The position numbers and the translations under genes were made by a program. 20,000 nucleotides of DNA from Sphaeroforma sirkka (taxonomy: Eukaryota; Opisthokonta; Ichthyosporea; Ichthyophonida): contig LUCW03000702.1 in NCBI GenBank assembly GCA_001586965.3, forward strand, positions 1-20,000. Reading direction: 5' to 3'. Positions 8,515 through 17,844 of this stretch are shown piece after piece. The notes under the pieces were generated by a model. The model made no database searches. It was not told where the DNA came from and saw nothing but the letters and a program-made list of their open reading frames with translations. The first letter of the stretch is position 1. Each line of letters starts with the position of its first letter.

Positions 8515-8798
8515 TAATCCAGAGAGCCATGGAAGTTGAACACATTTCCTAAATTCCAGTACGTATTTAAACCGCAATTATGAGTTTACGTAGAAAAAAA
8601 AATCTGAATCCCGTAAATCCGATCCGAACGCAAAATTTCTTTAGGGGGTACAATGCTCTTGAAAGTTCGCCCTCGTTCGGATTTATGTACAGATTTTTTT
8701 CGGGTTTATTTTCGCCCTTTTTGACAGTTTAATATCAGCGTCCACCCATTGGTGTAGCGAAATCCCGAACATAAATTCGAACATAAATTCGAACCCGT
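8289..8798. repeat. Inverted and direct copies of a CGGGTTC-ATTTATGTTC motif
   Basis: The motif CGGGTTCCGATTTATGTTC at about 8289-8307 occurs inverted at 8764-8798, where it is partly doubled (CGAACATAAATT twice, then CGAACCCG). A degenerate direct copy lies at 8676-8718 (TTCGGATTTATG...TTTTTTCGGG). Another inverted degenerate copy lies near 8606-8632. These overlap the right half of the foldback element and extend past it, so a second repeat family or a nested insertion is present. Confidence 0.5.
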
Positions 8799-8848
8799 TA
8801 GGACTTAGGACAGGCCCCTTTTACTCAGCCCTCAGCCTCAGGCCTGTA

Positions 8849-9773
8849 CTATGGTGCACTCGCGTATAGATAACCGCTTCATGCAAGTTGTTTCTTCTCG
8901 ATTTTGTTTTGTGTGAAAAAAAAAAACTGGATTTGAAAATTTCGAAGACGTCATGGGATTTGTCTTGATGAGACCTGTCCAAAACTGCAATAAAAAGAGG
9001 AGGCAAAATTTGGGTGTGGCAAAAATTTCAGGACTGACACAAAATACTTGTGTGCCGGTGAATTCTACTTGTGTCATGCATTTTTCACTCGCATTGATCC
9101 GGAAAACTTTAAAAAAAAATCTCCACACTTCTAAAAATACATAATCGAAACCATTATTGCACATAGTTTATTTCGTATATCAATCGAACGATAAAGATCA
9201 TATTGCAATCAATCGACACCTTCGCCAGTGACTTGCGCATAGATATTTTCCGGTACCCTCCGATGGAAGGTGTGTTTCTTCTTGGCAAACTCAGCAAGGT
9301 AGTAATTGAGCCCTCTATCGTAGCAGTCTAAATATATATATATAGCAACCTCTGGCAAAGCGTCTGATCGTGGCAAGCGGCACTGTGTCCAATTGTTTTG
9401 GTACACTTTCATATAGTCTTCAATATGGAATATTAGTAATAAACATTCATATGTAGGATTATATAATAATTTTGTGTTTACGGTTTAACCACTAACAAAA
9501 AATATACATCTGCAGTCGAGCTATAGAACACAAACATATAGTTAAGACTGAAAACTCGTGATTTGGAAAAACGGCAAAAATTTGGGCTGAGTGACATTTC
9601 TATTTTTTTTTTTGGGAGTCCAATATGAAAATTTGAACCTTGTGATAATCATCTACTAGAAATTCTGAGTCGATTGCCGTGACTAACGCCAGGATCGGAT
9701 AAATATTTTCGGACCTATGGTCCTTCAAACTTAGGAGTCGCGAGGCGGTTATCTATACTCGAATGCACCATAG
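8849..9773. mobile_element. 925-bp element with 29-bp terminal inverted repeats
   Basis: Positions 8849-8877 and the reverse complement of 9745-9773 agree at 27 of 29 bases (CTATGGTGCA-[CT]-TCG-[CA]-GTATAGATAACCGC). Immediately outside the left end is CCTCAGGCCTGTA (8836-8848). The same 13 bases occur outside the right end at 9775-9787, one base beyond the repeat. The structure is inverted ends flanked by a direct repeat, as left by a cut-and-paste DNA transposon. The flanking word also occurs elsewhere nearby as low-complexity repeat, so its reading as target-site duplication is tentative. No transposase is recognisable inside, which points to a non-autonomous element. Confidence 0.65.
9209..9412 (-). 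CDS. Unidentified 67-residue open frame inside the inverted-repeat element
   Basis: The frame starts at an ATG and ends with TGA. The peptide has a protein-like composition, with blocks such as RGLNYYLAEFAKKKHTFHRR and a basic C-terminal half. I do not recognise it. A (TA)n stretch at 9331-9344 is read in frame as alternating Ile/Tyr, which argues against a well-conserved protein. It lies wholly inside the 8849-9773 element, so it could be a relic of a transposase or of captured host sequence. It could equally be chance. Confidence 0.2.
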   Translation of the reverse strand: MKVYQNNWTQCRLPRSDALPEVAIYIYLDCYDRGLNYYLAEFAKKKHTFHRRVPENIYAQVTGEGVD

Positions 9774-9787
9774 CCCTCAGGCCTGTA

Positions 9788-10942
9788 CCAGCCCTAAGGT
9801 CTAAACTGCCCAAGTCCTCGAGACCTCGACGGCTCGACCACATTCGTATTTCGCAACGTATTGTGTACTATCCATAGTGAAGCCCATTCGAGTATATATT
9901 TAAATCTAAAAATAAAGCAGATATTATAGGTGATATATCATTGTCTGTCTGATGCCCATTTTCCCGGCATTCGGGTATTGGGAGCCCCGAAAGTCTCAAA
10001 CTGTTTCTCTTGTGTATTTATTAGTTTTTTTATAGAGTTTGTACTGGAAATTAACTCGAAGTTCACATAGAGTTTTCTGACCAAATATGACCGAGATTGA
10101 CAGTATTACATTCTATTCGTAGTAAAAACTGCATACACAATATTTACATAATATATATAGTACAATGACTTCCCAAGAAGTCCCCAACGATTACACCAAA
10201 CGGAAGAATTTGAGAACCATTATAACCAGTGCACACATTCACGCGTAGATTAACTCTGGTCTCTGAGGCAAGTTTTAAAATCGTATCGCATGATCGCATC
10301 TCTCTGGTGCATTGCATCTTAAATCTCCACCTTTCCCCTGTGCCTAACAACCGCGTGGAAACAATCACTTACAGAAGTACGAACACTCTCGTATTACAAT
10401 TGTATTTGGTCGATGAACGACTCGAGTGGCTCTAGAGTAGGCTTGCAGAAGCGCACATACCCATACAGTATTCTAGGCCACCTATACATGTTTCGTTGAG
10501 TGTTTCGCTCTTAGTGCCTTTAGTTCAAAACTTTTATATATACAAATACTTCACTTGGTAGTAACGTAGGTTACAATACTTTATTACATCTCAATGGAGT
10601 AGGTCTCGGTGTTGAACCTGTGGTGGTTTAATGATCCCTTGACGGACTCCCATCGACATTGTCCTTGTATCCTGTAAGGCCACAACTATCTGCTAGCTTC
10701 ACGCTGTATGAGCAACGGGACAGCCCCTGTAACACCGTATTCAGATGGAATCCCACACTCACACACAAATCTACACGCTCGCGTAAGACCTCTGTGAATG
10801 TCAGCAATCCGTCGGTACGTATTTGCGGGCTTACAGTTCAGTCCTGCCGCTTACCCCTGGTAAACACTGGTAGCTCGGGTTATATATATATATTTATATA
10901 GTATATATATATATACATACATACATATATATAGTTCGAAGT
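9788..10942. other. Region upstream of the zinc-finger gene, no gene seen
   Basis: No conserved coding segment is visible on either strand. The sequence is moderately AT-rich. It contains a TATA-like stretch TTTTATATATACAAATAC near 10530-10548 and a long TA/CATA microsatellite right before the start codon at 10943. It presumably holds the promoter and 5' leader of the zinc-finger gene. Small open frames here (for example 10659-10901 on +) have no protein-like features beyond chance. Confidence 0.5.
10879..10934. repeat. (TA)n / (CATA)n microsatellite next to the start codon
   Basis: An alternating TA tract, interrupted by TTTATATAG, passes into CATACATACATA and more TA, ending 9 bases before the ATG at 10943. 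Such a tract is length-variable and could act as a nucleosome-poor promoter or 5' leader element. The window gives no direct evidence for either. Confidence 0.8.
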
Positions 10943-13900
10943 ATGGCACAGCCTACATCTCATTTAGTGCGCACTGATGTGTCCAAGTCTACGTCCTTGC
11001 TTACGGGAGGGTTGCAGTTCGAAGCATCTTCGGGGGTTACAGATGCAGACACATTGACATTACCAACGACTGCACAGGAAAGTGATAGTGCAAAAGAGAC
11101 TGGCGAGGTCGGCCCCGAGGTAAGCAAAGACATGGCAACAGGTGCTAATGGTACAGATATAGGTTTAAGTAACATTCAGGTGAGTGAAACAGACGCATGC
11201 ACATACATACAGGAACGCTTCGGGCCCGAGACCATGGTGGCAGGCCTGGATAATGTGGCAAAGGTGCACACAAAGGCACCCGATAATAGGTTAGGCTCGC
11301 TGGATTCACACGTGAGCAGTCCTACTATGAGGACGGCATGCGACACGCCTTCACACGATAGTCTGTTAACAAATGCACCGGTAAGGTTAGTCGCTGACGG
11401 CGACGTGCATGAACCCATAGCTACAATTGCAAACGCACACACGCAGTCGTCGGTAGACGGAACATCGAGTCCGGTGGCATTGGAGGTTACTGCAACAAAT
11501 ACACAAATCTTGGTGTCAGAGGATGCAGTGGAAGCTGTTGAAGCAGTGGATGGTGGTACAACAGCGGAGAGCTCTAAAGACACTGACATTGTAGTAAATA
11601 GTGATAGTCCCGGACCTGGCGAGACTAATATCTCTGAGACAAACACATCCGAGAAACTCGATGCGAGTGCCGTAACTGCCACCGACAAAGCAGCTGAGGA
11701 GCCAGAAGATACGGCTGAATCTTTGGCGCAGGCTGCGAGCAAGAAACAGGCTCAAATCGACGCCTGGACTGCCGCAGCCACACAAGCATACATTCAGGCC
11801 CGCACACGCGCGAGTTTGCAACAGATGTATTCTCGACCTGAGATCCGAACGAGTGCACCGGACACACAGCCGAGTGGAAAGGACACGGCAACAACCGGAC
11901 ACGTGCCTGTAAGCGTGCCCGAGATAGCAAATGATGTACCTGCGGCTGTTGGTCTCTCCGCCCCGTCGTACTTGAATACACTACATCAGCCACCTTCGAA
12001 CGAGAGCAACGCACGCTTGCAGGCTCAGGCCCATGTTCACATGCAGGCCTTCTCCGCGGCTGCTCGCTTGCAAGCAGTGGCACAATTGCACGCACAACGG
12101 CATGCCGCTCAGACACAAGCACAGCTACGTAGCCACTCACAGCAGGATACCCAAGGAAATGTGGGTTCATCGGGAAGCACGCTGTCCAGTAGTACGGTAG
12201 TGCCAGCAGCAACTGGGCTGAATATACCGGGTCTTATGATGCCGCAATTGCCGGGATTGGGTGCTCATAACAGTCCAAGTGACCTCACAATGGGAGGTTT
12301 GGATATGGGCGTTGGCGTGGGAAATGGCACAAACCCCCAAGATTCATGGGGGAGTAGTACGTTCTTGCCCGCCCCTAGTGTTGACCAGCACTATCCGTTT
12401 GCGTCTCAGTTACCGCCGATAGGTATGAATTCGACATTTATGAACTCTCTCATAGAGCAAACACAGATACTTCAACTGCAACAAGCACAGCAGATGGAGA
12501 ATCAGTTACGCTTTCAAGCGCACAGAGCTCAGATGGCCCAGTTGCAGAAACAGCACATTGAGGCCCAAAGCAAGTCACAATCGCTATCGTCAGCACAATC
12601 GCAGCAAGGTACAGAAACAATATCATTGCAGCAATCTCATCAAACACCAATACAGCAACAACAACAACCTCAGCAGCAGCAACAGCAAACTCAGAGCAAT
12701 ACTTCGGATAATAACACTACTACCTTGATAAAAAATTCTTCGGGTAACAACAGTACTTTGATGAACAGTGCGTCGGGTAACCACAGTAACTTGATGAACA
12801 GTGCTTCGGGTAACAACAGTAACTTAATGAGCACACCCTCGTGGATGCTACCAGCGCCGAATTCCACCACGAATAGTAGCAATCTATTTTTAGGGCTGGG
12901 TGACTACAACCAACCACCCAGCAACAGTCCCCTATCATTCACGGGGCCCACACCCTCGCAGGCGGCAGCCGCGGCCGCTACACTCAACCAGGTCACGCAG
13001 CAGGCACTTGGATCGTACGGATTTGGTTCACTCAGTTCTATGGGTACTAATGGGATGGGGAATAGTGATAGTCTAAATTCGCTCCCCAGTGCGGGAAATA
13101 TAAATCGATTGTCAGGCCCTAGCACCAATACAGCGGCACAACCGGCTGGATATCTGGGCAAGTCATACACTTTTGGACACTCGTTGCCGCACGTGTCCGG
13201 AATAACGGGCTCGAGCCTGCCTGCCCTGCCCAGTTTTTTTGGGGCTAGTTCTGTTCCACCAAGGGGGAGCAATTCCTCTGTACTTAGCTCGTTCCATGAC
13301 GCACAACAGCAACAACTGCGCGATGCTCAAGCCCAGGCACAAGCGCATGCAAATGCACAGGCAGCACATGCTCACGCACAGGCACAGTTTCAGTCTATTT
13401 GGGCCAATCAGCAGCGGTCTATGGGGTTGCAGGTCATGGGCGGTACTGATGGGAGTCAGAATCACAGTGGGTTCGGGAGTTTGGCGCACACTCGGACACC
13501 TTCACCTCATTCTGCGCATACCGGCTTCGAAGCAAACTCAGAGAATTCCAATAGTCTAGGCAACATGAGTAACGGAGATCGGAATAGTTTTCAACCCTTC
13601 AATACGAGTGCACAGCCGTTTGGCGGTGTTTTTTTGCCCCCAATACCTGCAATACCTGTGCAGACGTCGCCATCCACGGCTTCAAAAGTTCACGAGAATG
13701 GGTTCAACCATGGCGCTGTCGTGTCGTCTAGTCTGCAGATGACATCGGATAGCAATCAGCGGCCGAGCGTCGATAGTGGTCAAGGCGCCACAACTAGCAA
13801 TGGTACTGAACAGACTAGTACGACTGACAAGGCAGCAGATTCCGCTGCATATGGTACTGGCCCGAGTACGACCGTAAAGTCGTTCACCGCGCTGAAAGGG

Positions 13901-15211
13901 CCTTCGAATGCGTTGGTGGCCAGCGCTAATGCGGAGATGGCAAAGCTTGGCGAGGGGTTGCTGCTGTGTCATTGGCGAGACTGTCGCGATGCCACGCCTT
14001 ACACGCCGGCTGATCTGGCGCTGCACATCAAGAGTATGCACGTGGTGGATCTGAACACCAAGCCTATGCCTGCGACCTTTTCGTGCCAGTGGTTAGGGTG
14101 TAAGAGGGGCAACAAGCCATTCCCCATCGTACAACAGTACTTGAGACATCTGCAAACCCATACTAGAGAAAAGCCCTTCGCCTGTAGGCACCCTGGGTGC
14201 GGACAGACGTTTACTCAGGCAAACTGCTTGGCTGCACACACACGATTGCATACGGGTGAGCGGCCCTTCAAGTGTTCTGTTGCAGGATGTACGAAACGAT
14301 TTGCGTACGCCAATTGTTTGCTAGCTCACACCCGATCGCATACCGGAGAAAAGCCACGTGTTTGTTCCGAGTGTGGCAAGGGTTTCTCGGGGCTGTCAAA
14401 TTTGACGGCTCACATGCGTACGCATACTGGCGAAAGGCCCTATGCCTGCAAACATGACGGGTGCGGAAAGAGCTTTGCGACTTCGAGTGATCTGGTAAGG
14501 CATGCGCGTATACATTCTGGCATCAAGCCTTTCAAGTGCCAGTATGAGGGTTGTGTTAAGGCCTTCACAACATCGAGTCAGCTGAACAACCACAACCGTA
14601 CACACACTGGCGAAAAGCCCTTCCAGTGCAAAACGCCCAATTGTACCAAACGATTCGCTGATCTCACAACGCTGCGGAGACACGAGCAGATACATTTGAA
14701 CAAGAAACGGAAAGCCGAGGACGCTTTGTTAGCCTTACAGCAGAAGGAGAACGGTGTGGTCCCGGATGGGGCCGGAGCATCGTCGTATCCACCGGCAGCT
14801 ACCAGCAAGCGCACGAAAACGACTGCTAATGATGAGCGCAACGGAAAGGGTTCTGGCGATCAAGGTCAAAATAAGGATGAACACGGGGCTGGGCCTATGA
14901 ATAGCAGCAACTCAGCTGACAATGGGACAACAATTACGTCCTCGAACGCGAGTGGGAATACACTTGGGGTAATCTCCATACAGAACAAGGCGACAGAAGG
15001 TTACGGACAGGCGAAGCAGCCAGACCAACCGGAGTACACGCTCACACATCTCACCCTCCCAGCAGGGTCCCAGTCGGATGGTTCTATGCTGATGTACGGT
15101 GGAGGGACGGAGAATGGACAAGCGACAAATGTGTTCTTGCCGGCGGCTGTAGGTGTGGGCATGGGCGAAACGAATTCTGGACCCAATTTTCTGAACTCTC
15201 CCAGGGGTTGA
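10943..15211 (+). CDS. C2H2 zinc-finger transcription factor with tandem CWCH2 fingers, 1422 residues
   Basis: This is a nuclear DNA-binding protein by family. The ATG has A at -3 and G at +4, a strong context, and a single exon runs 1422 codons. Residues 1-280 are acidic and Thr/Ser/Val-rich; 280-980 are low-complexity: poly-Gln about 571-583, an 11-residue repeat at 595-627, an Ala run about 673-679 and an Ala/Gln/His tract about 790-820, all typical of disordered activation regions. Eight fingers span about 1009-1251. Fingers 1 (C1009-H-W-x-x-C1014, H1028, H1033) and 2 (C1048-Q-W-x-x-C1053, H1069, H1073) carry Trp between the cysteines, the tandem CWCH2 module known from GLI, ZIC, GLIS and Zap1-type proteins. 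Fingers 3-8 begin at C1081, C1111, C1141, C1169, C1199 and C1229, mostly joined by TGEKP-type linkers. A basic KKRK at 1254-1257 may be a nuclear signal. Orthology to a named factor is unclear, since GLI/ZIC proteins have five fingers. Confidence 0.95.
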   Translation: MAQPTSHLVRTDVSKSTSLLTGGLQFEASSGVTDADTLTLPTTAQESDSAKETGEVGPEVSKDMATGANGTDIGLSNIQVSETDACTYIQERFGPETMVAGLDNVAKVHTKAPDNRLGSLDSHVSSPTMRTACDTPSHDSLLTNAPVRLVADGDVHEPIATIANAHTQSSVDGTSSPVALEVTATNTQILVSEDAVEAVEAVDGGTTAESSKDTDIVVNSDSPGPGETNISETNTSEKLDASAVTATDKAAEEPEDTAESLAQAASKKQAQIDAWTAAATQAYIQARTRASLQQMYSRPEIRTSAPDTQPSGKDTATTGHVPVSVPEIANDVPAAVGLSAPSYLNTLHQPPSNESNARLQAQAHVHMQAFSAAARLQAVAQLHAQRHAAQTQAQLRSHSQQDTQGNVGSSGSTLSSSTVVPAATGLNIPGLMMPQLPGLGAHNSPSDLTMGGLDMGVGVGNGTNPQDSWGSSTFLPAPSVDQHYPFASQLPPIGMNSTFMNSLIEQTQILQLQQAQQMENQLRFQAHRAQMAQLQKQHIEAQSKSQSLSSAQSQQGTETISLQQSHQTPIQQQQQPQQQQQQTQSNTSDNNTTTLIKNSSGNNSTLMNSASGNHSNLMNSASGNNSNLMSTPSWMLPAPNSTTNSSNLFLGLGDYNQPPSNSPLSFTGPTPSQAAAAAATLNQVTQQALGSYGFGSLSSMGTNGMGNSDSLNSLPSAGNINRLSGPSTNTAAQPAGYLGKSYTFGHSLPHVSGITGSSLPALPSFFGASSVPPRGSNSSVLSSFHDAQQQQLRDAQAQAQAHANAQAAHAHAQAQFQSIWANQQRSMGLQVMGGTDGSQNHSGFGSLAHTRTPSPHSAHTGFEANSENSNSLGNMSNGDRNSFQPFNTSAQPFGGVFLPPIPAIPVQTSPSTASKVHENGFNHGAVVSSSLQMTSDSNQRPSVDSGQGATTSNGTEQTSTTDKAADSAAYGTGPSTTVKSFTALKGPSNALVASANAEMAKLGEGLLLCHWRDCRDATPYTPADLALHIKSMHVVDLNTKPMPATFSCQWLGCKRGNKPFPIVQQYLRHLQTHTREKPFACRHPGCGQTFTQANCLAAHTRLHTGERPFKCSVAGCTKRFAYANCLLAHTRSHTGEKPRVCSECGKGFSGLSNLTAHMRTHTGERPYACKHDGCGKSFATSSDLVRHARIHSGIKPFKCQYEGCVKAFTTSSQLNNHNRTHTGEKPFQCKTPNCTKRFADLTTLRRHEQIHLNKKRKAEDALLALQQKENGVVPDGAGASSYPPAATSKRTKTTANDERNGKGSGDQGQNKDEHGAGPMNSSNSADNGTTITSSNASGNTLGVISIQNKATEGYGQAKQPDQPEYTLTHLTLPAGSQSDGSMLMYGGGTENGQATNVFLPAAVGVGMGETNSGPNFLNSPRG
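12725..12823 (+). repeat. Three in-frame 33-bp tandem repeats within the zinc-finger gene
   Basis: Units at 12725-12757, 12758-12790 and 12791-12823 each encode an 11-residue peptide of the form L-[IM]-[KN]-N-S-[AS]-S-G-N-[NH]-[ST]-x-equivalent, rich in Asn and Ser. The second and third differ at only two bases, so the last duplication is recent. The unit length is a multiple of three, so copy-number changes keep the frame. Confidence 0.85.
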
Positions 15212-15806
15212 ATTTGCCTATGTTGTGTACGTAGCTAATTTACACACGTCGTACACGCTGTTCATCAATTTAAGCTTTCCTCGACCCAGAATGTAATGCG
15301 ATATCACTCAGTGTTTAGACTGTAAATTTTGTGTGTCCTGTGCCACCCCCCTCGTCATGCTAATTAAGAAGGAGACAGCATCCGGCCAATAAACATGAAG
15401 ATAAATTATTAATCAATCCTTGTGACTTCTTATAATGTTGGATAGCAAACCGAATGTCCTTTCGAAGCTTACTGTGGCCCCAATGTTTTCATTTATATAG
15501 ATGAAAGTTGAATTAAGCCATAGAACACTTCCGAGCCGTATATCACAATATGTCAATGTTGCCATAGTTCCACCCAAGCATAATCATTGAGACTCACTGC
15601 GAATATTGGTGCAAGCAATGGGTTCATCAGCCATTTGTGTTGATTTACATCTACTAGCTTGTGCTTGCTCTCGATTTATTCTGATTTTATAAATTTTTCC
15701 ATGATTGAGTGTAAATAAGCATTACAATCTAGCTACTACATGCATCTGTGCTTGTCCGTTATCAAATTATCGATGCTACTGCTGTATGTAACATTGCCAT
15801 ATACGT
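15212..15806. other. 3' flank of the zinc-finger gene, no gene seen
   Basis: This is AT-rich DNA without a coding signal on either strand. Apart from the candidate AATAAA at 15388 I see no repeats, RNA gene or regulatory motif that I can support. Confidence 0.5.
15388..15393 (+). terminator. Candidate polyadenylation signal of the zinc-finger gene
   Basis: AATAAA lies 177 bases after the stop codon at 15209-15211, in AT-rich DNA, at a distance suited to a short 3' untranslated region. It is the first exact hexamer downstream of the gene. Confidence 0.5.
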
Positions 15807-16007
15807 ATGTTGTTGAATTTTGATCTTCTACCAGAAATTCTTAGTCGACTGCTCGACAATTACCAACTCAAAACTGGCTATGCACTTCTGTATGCTTGCA
15901 GAAAATTTCATGGCCTAGTTCTGGTGAGGTGTATAGGAAACTTGGAGGCGACCCATGTACGTCAATTTGATTCCACGGTTCACTTTTGCCGTACACCTTT
16001 GAAATGA
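15807..16007 (+). CDS. Short F-box-like open frame
   Basis: The first ~36 residues after an ATG read like the core of an F-box: FDLLPEILSRLL, then a gap, then ALLYACRKFHGLVL. This matches the family pattern L-P-E-x-[LI]-L-x-x-[IL], later [LV]-x-x-[VA]-C-[RK]-x-[FW]-x-x-L. F-box proteins recruit substrates to SCF ubiquitin ligases through Skp1. The frame closes after 66 residues. A GTGAGG at 15924-15929 could be a splice donor in phase 0, and a frame open from 16100 (after ACCCAG) to 16386 could be a second exon, but its product does not look like a known substrate-binding domain. It may be a pseudogene, an incomplete split gene or chance similarity. Confidence 0.3.
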   Translation: MLLNFDLLPEILSRLLDNYQLKTGYALLYACRKFHGLVLVRCIGNLEATHVRQFDSTVHFCRTPLK

Positions 16008-17616
16008 TAAATATGTCAGTATTCCATGACGCGGCCTGCAATAGAATGGCTGCTAACACAAATAGGCGCGGTATGTGACTCAGTATCATTTACATAACCC
16101 AGGTTTCGGCGTCTCATGGTCACCTTTACAATGCACTTCTAAACCCCCACAACCCCGGGCAATCGCGTATCTGCCCCCTTAGTCTGCTGTGTGATGTAGT
16201 AAGACCTGCGTCGGCAATGCACGCAATAGATACGAGGTGCCTATGTCCGCTGAACAAATCTACTAAGTCTATATCCTGCCCGCGTACTTCCTGGGCAATC
16301 AATCTGGGAGATGGAACTGATTGGCACCCGATACCTACCCTATTTTGGGCATCTACTGTAGCCATGAGCTCCAGCCGATTCAGATGAGGGTATGTCATGC
16401 TCGCAAAGGAGGAAACAGATGTCGATAGCTCTCTGTTTCGCTTAACAAGGTGTGGGACGATGCTTCCTTGCGAGAGGTCAGAATTACAACCCCGCCATCG
16501 CGCTCGCTCTGCCATATTAGCTACCCCAAGAAACACTCTTGACACACGCGGATCACATTTATACTGGCTCGATAAGTATTAGATAAGTCAGCAAAACAAG
16601 TGATAGCACCAGCTACCACGAAAGTTCAACTATCACTCCGTGTGAGTGTGTTTTGCTATTGGAGTTGTTAACAGTCGCTAGAGTTGCTCGGTATAGACGC
16701 GAATGGGAACCGAGATGCTTGCTACGCACCGCACCTACCCTAAGTTGGAATGAGGTGTCCAGGTGTATGTTTGCCACGTAGACATATATCAGATGGTGTG
16801 CTATATCAGCGCTGTGCTAGGTTGCGTTCTTCACATCACACTTCTTGGCGCGCTTTCTAAGGCCAATATCATCTCAAAAGTGACTTGCCGATTCTGATCT
16901 CGGCAAGCACGCTCGATTATTTCTTGCTTTGCACAACCATGTACGACCCATACCATCTCGGTAAATGGGCCCAGGGGCTTCGCAACTTGCGCAGAACATT
17001 TCTACTCTCAACCGCCGAATGCGATGTGATTTTTGCTATAGTTTAATAGCGCTGTCAACCAGGACTGCCAGTAGAAGGCCGCCTTTGACGACACACGGTT
17101 CTGCTACTCTCCCCTTGCTGGGATCTTAACGAGCAAAACAGAGAACGCTATTCAAACACACCCTGTTGCAAATCGGTGCCTGATCCATTGTTGGCTTACT
17201 TCAGATAAGCTGTGCGATGTCTTCTTAGCAGAAGTGATTGTGTTTCCATCGGGAAAGATGCAAGTGTCTCATCAGGTACGTGGCGCGCTCTCCTTGAGCG
17301 GACAGTGAATAGGGCTGATTCCACCGTACCAGGATTGCAGACTACAACCTCAATTGCCTCCGCTGTCAAATGTGAAAGATAATCAGCAGAGCACTGCCAT
17401 CCGTATTCTCTTGATGGTTCCGGTACTCCAGAGGATCATTCAGTGTGACCTTTGTATGTATTGTCGTCACTATTGCACTTCTGAGACTTACCGGGCATGG
17501 GTTTCATCGTGTGAGCGTCGCCACAGCCTTGGACATGTGGCTACACATATGTTATCGCCTCAGTCCACACGCACGGAAAAGCATATTTCTCAGTCTTACC
17601 ACTTTACTACTTCTTT
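16008..17616. other. Intergenic region between convergent genes, no supported gene
   Basis: Several open frames of 60-140 codons occur on both strands, the longest on - at 16126-16545 with a GTG rather than ATG start. None shows convincing homology, and overlapping frames on opposite strands are open at once, as expected of GC-balanced non-coding DNA. Perfect GTAAGT and GTACGT donor-like sites occur (for example - strand near 17490, + strand near 17275), but I could not assemble a credible gene from them. Confidence 0.4.
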
Positions 17617-17844
17617 TCAAACCCGGTCCTCTGGTATAACCCCTGGTTTTAAAAGCGGCTTGTGCGGTTTGGCACCCAGTACATTCACCACAAGATGTTT
17701 CAAGCGGATGTTGACAAAGGTCAGACACGCATTCAGGTTGGGCGCTGCCTCCAGCTCGAGTGCGGAAGGATGGGGCGTGGTTAATCCGCGTAATGTGCTG
17801 GCAAAGAACCCCTTCAGGCCGCCGTTAGCCTGGCTCTTACCGAA
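17617..17844 (-). other. KIAA0930-like last coding exon
   Basis: The acceptor is ATTTTGCAG ending at 17845. The exon has 75 codons plus TGA. The match to the family C-terminus (LTFVNIRLKHLVVNVLG, then KPLL) is clear but weaker than in the other exons, and the sequence runs about ten residues past the point where the human protein ends. A small extra exon in the preceding 324-nt intron cannot be excluded. Confidence 0.78.

Noticed and set aside
11176..13489. Several long - strand open frames (up to 195 codons) opposite the zinc-finger gene
   Set aside because: They are antisense shadows of a repetitive, GC-balanced coding region with no recognisable domains.
16126..16545. - strand open frame of 139 codons with an LRR-like string (YPHLNRLELMA)
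   Set aside because: It has no ATG at its start, only one LRR-like string, and opposite-strand frames are open over the same DNA. Chance is the simpler explanation.
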